DNA of 12,525 bases from Euperipatoides rowelli (GCA_003024985.2 PXIH01S0044993.1); one strand, 5' to 3'; shown: positions 1-9,409, counted from the stretch's first letter. Translations and numbers: made by a program. The notes: a model not told the origin generated them from the sequence alone.

Positions 1-389
1 TAAGCGTGGGAAATAGTATCCGGCCTTAATCACTCTTCCACAGCTGCTTTCCAGTAGTATTATTATCCTTACCAAGACAACCCTTATCATAAAATATTTA
101 AATTATTCTTAAAACATACAGTATATAACATTTGAAAATTTATCTATTAATTACTAATTTTTGCACCTTATCTGTATTAAAGGCCTTTATAATAAAAAAT
201 AATAAAATTAAACATTATACATAGTGCTTTTCAATTAGCTATGACAAGGAATAAAAATATTTTAAAAATAAAATCAACATTCCTTTCTCAAAAGGATGCC
301 TTTTTCAAGAAACTCAGTTGCTTGCAAATTTATTGAGAACCTATAAAATTTTAATAGGTCTTATTTTTTTTTTAAAAAAAAAAAATTAA

Positions 390-838
390 GATTTATGAGT
401 TTGATTTCTAAGCATTTGAAAACAGAACAAACCAGCCAAAAATTTCAAGAGTAAGTGAAAGCCACCCAGAAAAAAAATTACACAGCTCACACACAAAAAA
501 CAAATTGTCCCCTTTTGACAATTCAATTTTTTTTAACAAGTGCCATAAAAAAGTTTAACACTGTACCATTTTTAAATTAACAATAAACACATATTGGCAC
601 TTTCTAGAACCTGAGCAGAAATTAATTTCAAGCACCAAAGATGAGCTGATTTATTTTAATCAGAATTATGAAGATATAAATTTAGAAGTTTATTAAAAAT
701 CAATTATGATTTATGAGTTTGATTTCTAAGCATTTGAAAACAGAACAAACCAGCCAAAAATTTCAAGAGTAAGTGAAAGCCACCCAGAAAAAAAATTACA
801 CAGCTCACACACAAAAAACAAATTGTCCCCTTTTGACA
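390..838. repeat. Perfect 131-bp direct repeat pair, 318 bp apart
   Basis: Bases 390-520 and 708-838 are identical by eye over 131 bp, starting GATTTATGAGTTTGATTTC and ending CCCCTTTTGACA. The interval between them (521-707) is unrelated AT-rich sequence. Perfect identity in a noncoding AT-rich background implies a recent duplication, a young interspersed repeat present twice, or an assembly artefact. Confidence 0.9.
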
Positions 839-898
839 GATTTGATAAGCATTTTTTTGTATGGACGTTTTGTTACCCTTTTGACAGATTTGATTAGC
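828..898. repeat. Short direct repeat CCCTTTTGACAGATTTGAT, two copies 48 bp apart
   Basis: The 19-mer is at 828-846 and 876-894, followed by AAGC and TAGC respectively. The first copy overlaps the end of the second 131-bp repeat, so the two repeat structures are nested. Confidence 0.8.
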
Positions 899-939
899 TT
901 TTTTTTTTTGCTCGAGATTTTAAAAGTTTAAATTTTTTT

Positions 940-962
940 GGTGTCCTGACCCCCAGGACACC
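940..962. repeat. GC-rich inverted repeat (9-bp perfect stem, 5-base loop)
   Basis: GGTGTCCTG (940-948), loop ACCCC, CAGGACACC (954-962), flanked by a T-run on the left and CCCTCCC on the right. It stands out from the AT-rich surroundings and may mark the end of a degraded element. No terminator role is implied in this context. Confidence 0.75.
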
Positions 963-2890
963 CCCTCCCAAATAAGCCCTTGCATACAATATAACTTTGT
1001 GGTGTTAGCATCACATTAGCATTAAAAAAATATTTTACTTCAACTATTTGAAATATTAGACATTATTTTAAACAATTTTAAATTTGTATTTTTAATTAAG
1101 GACTGCTTCTCATTAGATTAAGTTTTATCTACAGTATATTGCATATTGTGTTTTGCCACTATTAAGCGAATAAAAATAAAAACAATCAAACATGTATCCT
1201 AGGATATGGTACATTGCAATTAATATTAAGCTATAAGTTAATGTAGGAAAACAATTTTATTAATTTATTTACTACTTTAATTCTAAATTAAAGTAAAGTT
1301 TATTAACATATTAAAACTAATTATAAAAATTACCTTTAAAAACCATAAGCAAAATTTGTTTCTTTGCAGCTCTAATATCTATTTGCTAGAAAAACTCTTT
1401 TGGACTGGCAAATAAAATAATTAATGAATATTTTTTTTTCTATTGAGCTAATTTGGAGATGCTTTTGTAATTGATTGCACAAACAAGCAAAGGCCTTCTG
1501 ATTGACACCTAAAAAATTATACGGTATATTGTATATACAGTATATTTCATTTTTCCAGTTTTAAACAATAAAATTACATTAATGAACAATTTCATTAATT
1601 TAAGTCAAATTTTTTATTCAAGATCAATTCAAAATTATTTCCCTGTTTAATTGAAAGCACTTTGATTCCATTACACTGAGAAATATAATACCGTAGTAGT
1701 TTGAAGCATTCCAAAGTGATTAAGGCTGAAGCTTCTGTTATTGTGTGCGATCATCAAAAGGCATTATTATATCCACAAATGATAGACCTCTTGAAAAACT
1801 TATTGCAAGTAAACTAAAGGAAAATTTCTGTCTTGAAATTTTTTATGAAATTCTTAAAGGGGAATGTTTAAATAAGTTTTCGTAACATGAAGATATAGTG
1901 TAAACTAAATTTTTTAAAATAATAAATTAATGAAGAAATTTTAATTTTACATGAAAATCAAGGTTTAAAAATCAAATGAAATATTTTTTTTAGTGATTTT
2001 CAAAGACAATTACACAACCAAATGAATATGCATAGCTAGGGAACATGACATTTAGTTTGGCATGGTTTTAACAAATTGTTTAAATTTGGAGTTTTCTCCA
2101 ATTTTTTTAATATTACATACTGTATATTCAATTTCACTTTTAAAAGGTTTCTTGTGCATGATAATAAACAAAATTTGATAAATTTTAACTACCGTTACTT
2201 CATGATTTAAAAGGCTCTTTATCAGGCTGTTAATGGGAATATGAAAGATATTAATTTGAAAATTCCCAATCCTTCTAGAGAAATATAACTTCTAATTAAT
2301 TTTGACACATACTGTACATATGCACACACACATTATTTATAGTGATTTTACTGAATGTAATTAATTTCAAATATTGAACCAATAGAACAAGAAAAAAAGT
2401 CTAAAGTTGTTAACATTACTTACATACAGTATATTGAAAATTAAATTTAAACTTAATCAAAAACAGTACAATAATTATTCATATTGTACATAGTATAGTT
2501 ACAAAATATTTTGAATAATGTTTAAAATATTTCAAAATTATCAAGAATTTTTTGTGTGGTGATTGAGTAATTTTTCAGGTTGAGGTTTGGCATTTTATTA
2601 TTATTGTATTTTTAATAATACATTGTCTTAATATCATACAAAGATATTATATTATCAAAAAAAAAAAAAAGTTAATTTTAATGGCCAGCTTCTAGGCCTG
2701 AAATTTTATAAAAATGAAGAGAGTATTTTAAAATAAGGACAAATGCAGAAAGCTAGAATAATAAAAGAATGAGGACAAGACTATATGGAAGATCTAATCC
2801 TTGAATGGCCAAGTTTCACATGTAATATTAGAATTATGTTACAAGATTGTTTACTTTTAAGAACCAAACTAATATAAAACATAAACAAAC

Positions 2891-2985
2891 CTGTGTATTG
2901 TAAACTTCTGTCTGAGTTGAAAATCCACTGGATACAGTGAGTTCAACATTTCTTAGAGGGGTTGTCATTACTTGTGTGGATGATA
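2891..2985 (-). CDS. BRCA1: BRCA1-like gene, small exon equivalent to human classical exon 12
   Basis: A 95-bp exon found by reading the minus strand; it is too short for an ORF scan. The acceptor is TTTTTAAATGACAG|TATC (2986/2985) after a T-rich stretch, and the donor is ACACAG|GTTTGT (2891/2890). G6326 plus TA gives Val, then 31 codons ending in CAG, so it enters in phase 1 and leaves in phase 0. Human classical exon 12 (89 bp, c.4097-4185) has the same phases and also ends in CAG, at Q1395. The last 13 residues, SGFSTQTEVYNTQ, align without a gap to human SGLSSQSDILTTQ. This is the strongest identity evidence in the window. The two T-Q pairs fall on human S1387 and T1394, reported ATM target sites. 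In human the next exon begins the coiled coil that binds PALB2. That exon is not recognisable within 1-2890. Confidence 0.83.
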
Positions 2986-3537
2986 CTGTCATTTAAAAAC
3001 AAAAAACACAAACTATTGAAGCCATAATTTAAAAAAATAAAACTTGTTTACTAGTTACTTATTTTTAGTTTTATAAGATTACAAAATACATTAATTTATT
3101 ACTTTTTATCGGATAAATTCAACAGGTGGGCATCAAGGAAGTTTACCCATTCTTAATGTATAAATTCAATTGTTTTGTGGTTTCCATTTTGATCACTGAA
3201 AATGGCAGGGAGTTAACTTTTAAATAAATTTAAAATTACAAAAAGTCTAAATCTTGACACTATTACAGAATTATGTGAACATTTCTGAAATACAGTATTT
3301 GACCAAGTATCTTGTAAATTTTAATATTTTAAAAAGCTACTTAGGGGCAATCAGAAATTTTGAATATGAACGGTGTTTAGTAACAGTACTAAAAGAACTT
3401 GATTATAATGAAGATTGGGTGAAGAGCCAGCATGAAATTGATGTCAATTTTGTTAGTATATTTTATAACAGTAATCATAATTGCAAACAATATAAAATGG
3501 ATATTTTTTACTAAGATAGGTTAACCCATTCTTGAAA

Positions 3538-3780
3538 TTAATGTAAATCCATCATGCAGACGTGAAACAGTTTGAAATTCTTGGAAATTTATAAGCCAAT
3601 TTGAAACATAATGGAATTCATCCATTTTCTTGATTTGAAACATATTGGAATTCATATCAACTTTATTTGGAACATCTTAAAATTTACAGTATGTAAATCC
3701 ATCACTAGGATATGAAAATTTGGAATTCATGTAAATTTATTATATGATTTAAAATAACTTGGAATTCAAGTAAATTAGGA
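3538..3780. repeat. Degenerate minisatellite, period about 34-40 bp
   Basis: The words TTGGAATTCAT and ATGTAAATCCATCA recur with drift. GGAATTCA occurs near 3613, 3647, 3721 and 3761, spaced about 34, 74 and 40 bp, with a diverged TTGGAACATC near 3678 filling the gap. Units run roughly ATGTAAATCCATCA, then GATTTGAAACAT, then ATTGGAATTC. The right-hand units are duplicated again at 3930-4030. Confidence 0.6.
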
Positions 3781-4175
3781 CTGGGTAACCCAAATTGAAT
3801 GAAGAGCCAGTAACAAAAAAAAAAAAAAAAAAATCTTCAAGCACACAGAACATTCTCTAGATCAGGCCTGGGGATATTTTTGTAAGTTATGAGCTACTTT
3901 TAAATTTTCACAAATGCTGTGGTTCACATTTTACAGTATGTAAATCCATCACTAGGATATGAAAATTTGGAATTCATGTAAATTTATTATATGATTTAAA
4001 ATAACTTGGAATTCAAGTAAATTAGGACTGGGTAACCCAAATTGAATGAAGAGCCAGTAACAAAAAAAAAAAAAAAAAATCTTCAAGCACACAGAACATT
4101 CTCTAGATCAGGCCTGGGGATATTTTTGTAAGTTATGAGCTACTTTTAAATTTTCACAAATGCTGTTCACATTTT
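3683..4175. repeat. 247-bp tandem duplication, two nearly identical copies
   Basis: Copy 1 (3683-3929) and copy 2 (3930-4175) are adjacent and differ by eye only in an A-run (19 versus 18) and a 3-base indel after TGCTGT. Each contains two minisatellite units, a TGGGTAACCCA palindrome, GAAGAGCCAGTAAC followed by the A-run, and a tail with AGATCAGGCCTGGGGATAT. The A-run inside a repeated unit resembles the tail of an inserted element. Confidence 0.85.
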
Positions 4176-4248
4176 TTTTTTTTATGTTAGAACGATTTAT
4201 TAACTATTATAACACTATTTTGTTTAAAGGGATCTTTAAACCTTCCCT

Positions 4249-4270
4249 CCCCCCCCCCCCCCCCCCCCCC
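4249..4270. repeat. C22 homopolymer (G22 on the minus strand)
   Basis: An uninterrupted run of about 22 C, preceded by CCTTCC. It is very unusual in such AT-rich DNA. In the gene's sense orientation it is a G-run within the 3340-bp intron, able to form G-quadruplexes. The exact length in the assembly may be unreliable. Confidence 0.85.
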
Positions 4271-5000
4271 AAACATACCATCTTTATAAAAAAAATAAAG
4301 AAGCAAAAATGATATACTGTATGTATAAAAACCTAAACAAAACGCATTATTTATCCTATAAACCAAATTCATAAAGATAATAATAATGCATCAAGCCAAC
4401 AATCAAAAATAGAAACACAAATAAAATCTAGATTTCAGTCAAGAATATTAAACTCTTTGGAAATAGACCATAAATTGTGATCTGATTATACCACTTTTTA
4501 CAACAAAAAAAAAAAAGAAAACAAATTTGAAAGAATTACAAAATGATAAATTTATTTTATTTTTGAAATTATAAATTTTAACGAGCATTAGATATTATAT
4601 TATGAAAAAAAAAACAAAGTAAAAACAAATTAAGAATCATAATCAGATAAGAAAAACACTATAAAGAATTAAGTTATTTATTAATGTCAGTATTTTATCA
4701 TAAAAGTTAAAATACAAATTTTAACTGACAGTTAAATAAACATTATAATTAAAGAAACAAATAAACATATTTTTTCACAAATTAAAAACTGCTCAAAAAT
4801 TATTAATAACCAAATCACTCAGTAAGCTTATAGATAAATAATGAAAATAAATGCTAGAGTGAAACTAAAACATACAGTATGTAGAAACTTTATTCTTATT
4901 ACTAAAATTAAATAATTAAGACTGATAAGAAAAACTTGCTTCACCTAGACAGATAAAGCATACTGTATGTGATATGTATAACACTTTGTTTACTTGGTTA

Positions 5001-5150
5001 TTTTTTTTTTTTTTTTTTTTGCCTGAGGCATTGCCGCTCAATTTAAAATTTGAGATACACTGGTGGATTGCAATCAGTCTTGCCCAGGCCTTCTCAAAAT
5101 ACTGAATACACAGGACTACCAATTGCTGCCAGTAAAGGCAAATATAGTGT
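5001..5150 (-). mobile_element. Possible SINE or other short retroelement with an A20 tail
   Basis: On the minus strand a GC-balanced block of about 130 bp (5150-5021) ends in GCCTCAGGC followed by A20 (T20 on plus, 5001-5020). Its composition differs sharply from the AT-rich flanks. TGGCAGCAATTGG (about 5131-5119) and GATTGCAATCC (about 5076-5066) loosely resemble pol III A and B boxes at a tRNA-like spacing. I found no clear target-site duplication, and the box matches are weak. It could instead be a LINE tail or a retropseudogene fragment. The 5' limit is approximate. Confidence 0.35.
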
Positions 5151-6325
5151 ATTCTTTATTGAAATTAAATAGCTTATCTTTAAACCAATGAGATTATCAG
5201 CTTTAGAATATGGAATTAGACCCCTTCATCCTGGCACTTGCTTTCACTACGGACCATTCAAGATATGATTATAGAAGCCATATGGAAATCAATTTCAATT
5301 AGTCAGCTATGTTGGTTTCTCAGCTTCTTGTGGCGAAATTATGTTTCATTGTCCGAAGCTTTAAAATTATTTTATATTGAGCTCTTTTAATATTATCGCT
5401 AGCTTTGCCATTAGTTTTAATATGCCATTTTCTATTTAGTAATTGCCTTCAATATTTCATCTCTAGTACCAACTATAAGCTGTAGCCTATTTACAATATT
5501 ATTAACCTTCCTAGTGCTAATAAAAAGTGTTTAAGGTTTTTAAACATAATGAATATATACTGTTTATCAGACTAGCATTGAGTTGTACTATTCTGTAGGT
5601 AATTTATTCCTTTCAACATAAGTATTAGTAATGTCCTATATTAAAGATGGAGACTGTTATCCTTATTATAAAGGTGATCGCCAGATTAATTTCTGTGTGT
5701 ACAGTATATACACAGTATTTATACCAAATATACAATATAAACAGTATCAAGAAAATACTGTAAAGGCTATTCAGTGTAACTTATATACACATATTGTATA
5801 AGTAATACAATATATTAAGGTATCCTTTTTTATTGTATAAATTTGCTTAAATATGTATTTTAGCTAATTTGTTCAGTCGACGCGCCACTTTTTAATAAAG
5901 CCACTACATTTTTAAATAAATAGTCTAAGTTCAGACATGATCACAATACTCAAGAAGATCCAAACGAGTTAGAAGACCAGCGTCATTAGTTGTAAAAGTA
6001 TAGCCAATAAACTCCTACACCTTCCATTTATTTATATCTGAAATTTCTCAATGATGGTTATAATCAGAGCTTGTTCATTTCTAATTTCTTTTTTTAAAAA
6101 TTCACCGCTAGATTTCTTTATAAACAAGTGTAATATTTATGACCAATTGGAAGAACTGCAATTAAATTTTTGGACTCATTCATTAGTACTACATAAAAAA
6201 GTCACATTTTTATAACTTATAATTCAGAAAATACTTATGCATATGAAACTTACAATTAAAAATTAAATTTTGTTGCCGATAATATATAAAAAAAAGTTCA
6301 TTTGTAAAATCTAAATAAGTCTTAC

Positions 6326-9013
6326 CTATATCATCCCCGCTATCATCATCATTTATAACAGCAAGTTTTCTCTTCTTTCTTATTTTTATATCTTCATCTG
6401 ATTCAGAGTGATCGCTGGAATCAACATGGTTCTTAGTTGAATTAAGCTTTTCCTCTTTCAAAGGTTTTTGTTCTGATAGAGCTATGGAATTAGTAGGAAT
6501 GACCAATGATTTTTCACAAAGAACCAATGCAGAGCCATCCTGATCTGAATCTTTGTGAATAGAATCAATTTGTTTTGAATATCTCTTCTCTATACAATTT
6601 TTAAGAAAACATTTCAATTCAGATTTTTCTAATAATTTTCTAACTTCTGTTGGAAGAGATTCAATTTCTTCTAAATCTTCTATAATATTCTTCCAAGTAG
6701 TGATATTTACAGCATTTACTAGTGACGCAGTAGCATCGTTCTCTTCTGGATCCTTTTTAATAATGGTTTTAAGAATCGGGAAAGAAACCCTTTGATTTAA
6801 TAACTTATTATTTAACTTATCTTGATTAATTGTCTTAGTTATTAAATCTTGCTTAATGGTTAAATTCACAGGTGGAGTTGGTGGAACTAAATTTATTTCG
6901 TCATTGTCCAGTTTCCGTTTTATTTTAAGCTTTGTATCAATGTGATTGCTAAAAGATTCTGAACGCTGATCACAAGATAAATGATCAATATTACAAGAGT
7001 CATGATCACCTGACTTTATTAAAACTTGTTTATCACTATCAATTTCAAATTTTTCTTGCACAACATTATTGGAGNTTGAAACAAACGAATCAGTTTTATT
7101 TTTTCCTTTAATAATCACGCCATCTACTCCATGTGGACTTTGGATATTCATAGCTCCATTATTTTCTTGATCAATTTCATTTTTACTGATGACATTGTTT
7201 ACAATGTCTTCCGTCAAGTTTTCATTTTTGAAAATATTCAAAGTGTCAGTTTTGGCGTTTTTTGGTGACTTATCACAAATAGGTTTTTCATCATTGTGAG
7301 AAGTAAATTGATTCAATGCAGCTATATTATTTTCATGACATTCTAGCAAAGAAAAACTTGGCGAGTTTTCTTGACTTGTCAAGTTTGATTGAGAATTCTT
7401 AACAGAAGAATTATTTCTACAAAAACTGAGTTTCCTATTAACACCAGGGCTTTTCCCCAGCGAGTCTTGTGATAGCTTTTTTAAACGTTGGGAGATTGAT
7501 CTCCTCGATACTAGGATACTTTCACAATTTGATTTGTTTGAGGGGGATGATATCCATTTTTGTGGAAGTGGTATAGCCATTTGAGGATGCACCAGAGAGT
7601 CAACACTGGGAGGCACATAATCCAAAGTTCCCCTAGGATATTCTATAGGCTCATTTGTACAACTAGCCTTAGTTTCAACAGACTTTTGACAAACGATTTC
7701 TAACTCTTCTTTAGAAGTTTTACCTTGAAAAGGGATTATTGGAGAACTGCTAAGATTATTTTGTAAATGTTCTGTATTGGACAAATCTGCAATATCTTGA
7801 TAACAGATTAAATCTGAAGTATCAACTTGCTTCTCTGAAGTCTTTAACTTAGATTTTAATGGAAATGAATTGTTGATCTCAGTGACAGGAAAAGATGGAC
7901 TATTCAACTGTACAGGGCTAAAAACTTCATTCTGCTGAAAACTAAACCCAGGGCTGACTTCTGAAGCCAACATTTGTAATTCTTGAGTTTCTATATCTAA
8001 AGCGAATGTTTTCCGATTAGCTGACTTATGATAATCCTGTTTTGGTGGTGTTTGGGCAGTCGTAGTAACTTCATTTTTTTGAAAGAACTGGTCTTTTTCC
8101 AAATGCTCAATTTCTTCCTTCAATTCTGTAGTTTCTAGAATATTCTTCAATGAGCCCACCATTATGTTTGGCTCCGATTTAAAAGGGCTAAGAGTAATTG
8201 GAAAGATTTTTATATTTTCATTATTACAAAAAGTCTCTTGTTTTTGTTGCTCATCAACCATACAATCAAGTTCTATTCTATTAGGTATAGATTTGTTCTT
8301 GCCAATAATATTTATTTGGAGATTTTCATGATATTCCAATTGTTTTGGGTATTTATACTGATCCTCAATAGTTGGAGGGATTATATTTTCATGTGTTAAT
8401 GTGCTGGAGTCTATAGATCGTGTCTCTTTACATTGATTCTCATTTGTTGGAGGGATTATATTTTCATTATGAGTTAAAGTATTATAATCAAAATTAATTA
8501 GAGTTGAATGATGACCAAGATTCAATGATTGGTTTGTCTCTACAGGAAGTAGACTTTTATTTAAGTTTACAATAGGCATTTTTTCCCCAATAACTGAAGG
8601 AGGAATAATATCAATACTACACTGCATATCAACATTATTTTCCTTATTAGTGATCTCGGAGACAGAACTTGTTACAGTATTATTTTCAATAAACCGAGGT
8701 GGGATATTTATACAAGATGGAATGTCATTGTCTGTAGTTTGAATAATACAGCCATTTAAATTATCAGGTCCAGATTCATTGGTTTTTTTCTTTTTTGAAG
8801 ATTTAAAAATAATTGTAGAATTATTCTTTTGTTTGATAGTTTCATTTACAATTAGAGGTAAAGATTTTTGGATGGTGTGAACAATTTGTTCATCATTAGG
8901 ATTTTTAAGTTTAAAATCTGAATTTTCTTGTGTTATAGATGTAACTGTTTCCTTAGGTGAATTCTTTTTTTGTAGCTGTTCTAGAACATCTTTGATACCT
9001 TCTGGTTGTAGAT
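6326..9013 (-). CDS. BRCA1: BRCA1-like gene, 3' large internal exon (second half of the human exon-11 equivalent)
   Basis: Internal exon of 2688 bp. The acceptor is a T23 tract, GCA, then TTTTTTAG|AT at 9014/9013; the donor is ATAG|GTAAGA at 6326/6325, close to consensus. It is phase 1 at both ends, as human exon 11 is. The first codon joins G10126 with AT9013-9012 to give Asp, so the protein reads MEI-D-LQPEG across the junction, followed by 895 open codons. The peptide is Ser/Asn/Glu/Lys-rich and probably disordered, apart from a predicted helical stretch encoded near 6560-6710. Visible motifs: an S-Q cluster (7362-7499), an RVSF motif (6780-6791), basic clusters SSKKKK, KIKRKL and RKKRKL, and an acidic serine tract SESDED just before the donor. 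Human BRCA1 also has acidic serine-rich sequence before exon 12. Base 7075 is uncalled, so one residue is Asn, Thr, Ser or Ile. No frameshift or stop was seen. Confidence 0.8.
8358..8474 (-). repeat. In-frame 75-bp tandem duplication in the 3' large exon
   Basis: The block GTTGGAGGGATTATATTTTC (plus strand) occurs at 8371-8390 and again 75 bp later at 8446, with diverged flanks (TGATCCTC, TGATTCTC). It encodes THNENIIPPTNENQ and THENIIPPTIEDQ, 25-26 residues apart. The offset is a multiple of three, so the frame is kept. Confidence 0.75.
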
Positions 9014-9248
9014 CTAAAAAATGCAAAAAAAAAAAAAAAAAAAAAATCTATTTTAAAGTAATAGCCAAGTAGATAATAAATGCATAACAATTATCTAATT
9101 TTAAACTGTTAACTTATGTGGGAAAAAAAATCCAGAAAACAATGGAACAGCCAATAGTTCAGTCACAGAAAAATTAATTCTTCAGGTGTTTTCAAAGTAT
9201 GTACTATACAGCAGTCATTCATGTCACAGATCGAGCATTATTATTTTA

Positions 9249-9409
9249 TTACAGTTAAAATCACTTGAGGAGACGAAATTTGCTAATCCTTTTTTCAAAA
9301 GATTTAGTGAGTGCCTTCCTGCGAGATGTAGTGAAATAAATCTTTTGAAAAAAGGATTAGCAAATTTTCTTAAAGTTAAATTTCATCTCTCAAGTGATTT
9401 TAACTGTAA
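9249..9409. repeat. Long intronic foldback hairpin (MITE-like)
   Basis: Inner arms 9276-9306 and 9337-9367 are perfect 31-bp reverse complements around a 30-base loop. Outer arms 9249-9269 and 9389-9409 are perfect 21-bp reverse complements. The arms are joined by unequal spacers (6 bases on the left, 21 on the right). It lies in the 1112-bp intron, so the pre-mRNA would fold on it. It could be a nonautonomous foldback DNA element. No target-site duplication or transposase was seen. Confidence 0.85.

Larger units (their letters stand above)
1..2890 (-). other. Partial intron downstream of the exon-12 equivalent
   Basis: It begins with the GTTTGT donor at 2890 and runs off the low-coordinate end. 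I read the minus strand for the expected next exon (coiled coil, phase 0 start) and found no acceptor followed by a heptad-like open frame. Contents: a 131-bp direct repeat pair (390-520, 708-838), a short repeat pair (828-846, 876-894), a GC-rich hairpin (940-962) and a 43-codon open stretch on the plus strand near 1693-1820 without a recognisable product. The rest is AT-rich sequence in which I see nothing else. Confidence 0.6.
2986..6325 (-). other. Phase-1 intron, 3340 bp, between the 3' large exon and the exon-12 equivalent
   Basis: GT-AG intron (GTAAGA donor, ATGACAG acceptor) with matching phase. It contains the minisatellite and 247-bp duplication (3538-4175), a C22 tract (4249-4270) and a SINE-like element (about 5001-5150). 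Of the rest, 2986-3537 and 4271-5000 are AT-rich with nothing I can assign. The stretch 5220-5390 is more GC-balanced and may be decayed repeat. The stretch 5400-6325 is AT-rich with ACAGTAT-type words and no visible exon. Confidence 0.75.

Noticed and set aside
28-90. Donor-like CTTG|GTAAGG on the minus strand near position 80
   Set aside because: All three frames upstream of it hit stops within a few codons and no exon can be built.
1-2880. Search for the next BRCA1 exon (coiled coil)
   Set aside because: No acceptor followed by an open frame with heptad-like Leu/Met/Glu spacing was found. The exon is probably outside the window.
3254-3514. Plus-strand 86-codon open frame
   Set aside because: It starts at a TTG, has no recognisable domain, and its DNA is related to the neighbouring repeats. 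It lies inside an intron of the minus-strand gene and shows no splice or promoter context.
3860-3925. hAT-like terminal sequence around AGGCCTGGGGATAT
   Set aside because: The resemblance to hAT ends is loose, with no matching inverted terminus or 8-bp target duplication visible.
4187-4372. Minus-strand 61-codon frame with a poly-Gly run
   Set aside because: The Gly run is simply the C22 tract read on the minus strand. The rest is AT-rich intron.
4916-5122. Minus-strand 68-codon frame ending in a Lys run and beyond
   Set aside because: The Lys run is the oligo-A tail of the SINE-like block. The rest has no known domain and reads straight through the tail.
9024-9026. Apparent start codon of the 3' large frame
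   Set aside because: It is a TTG inside the acceptor region. The real exon starts at 9013, where phase matches the upstream donor.
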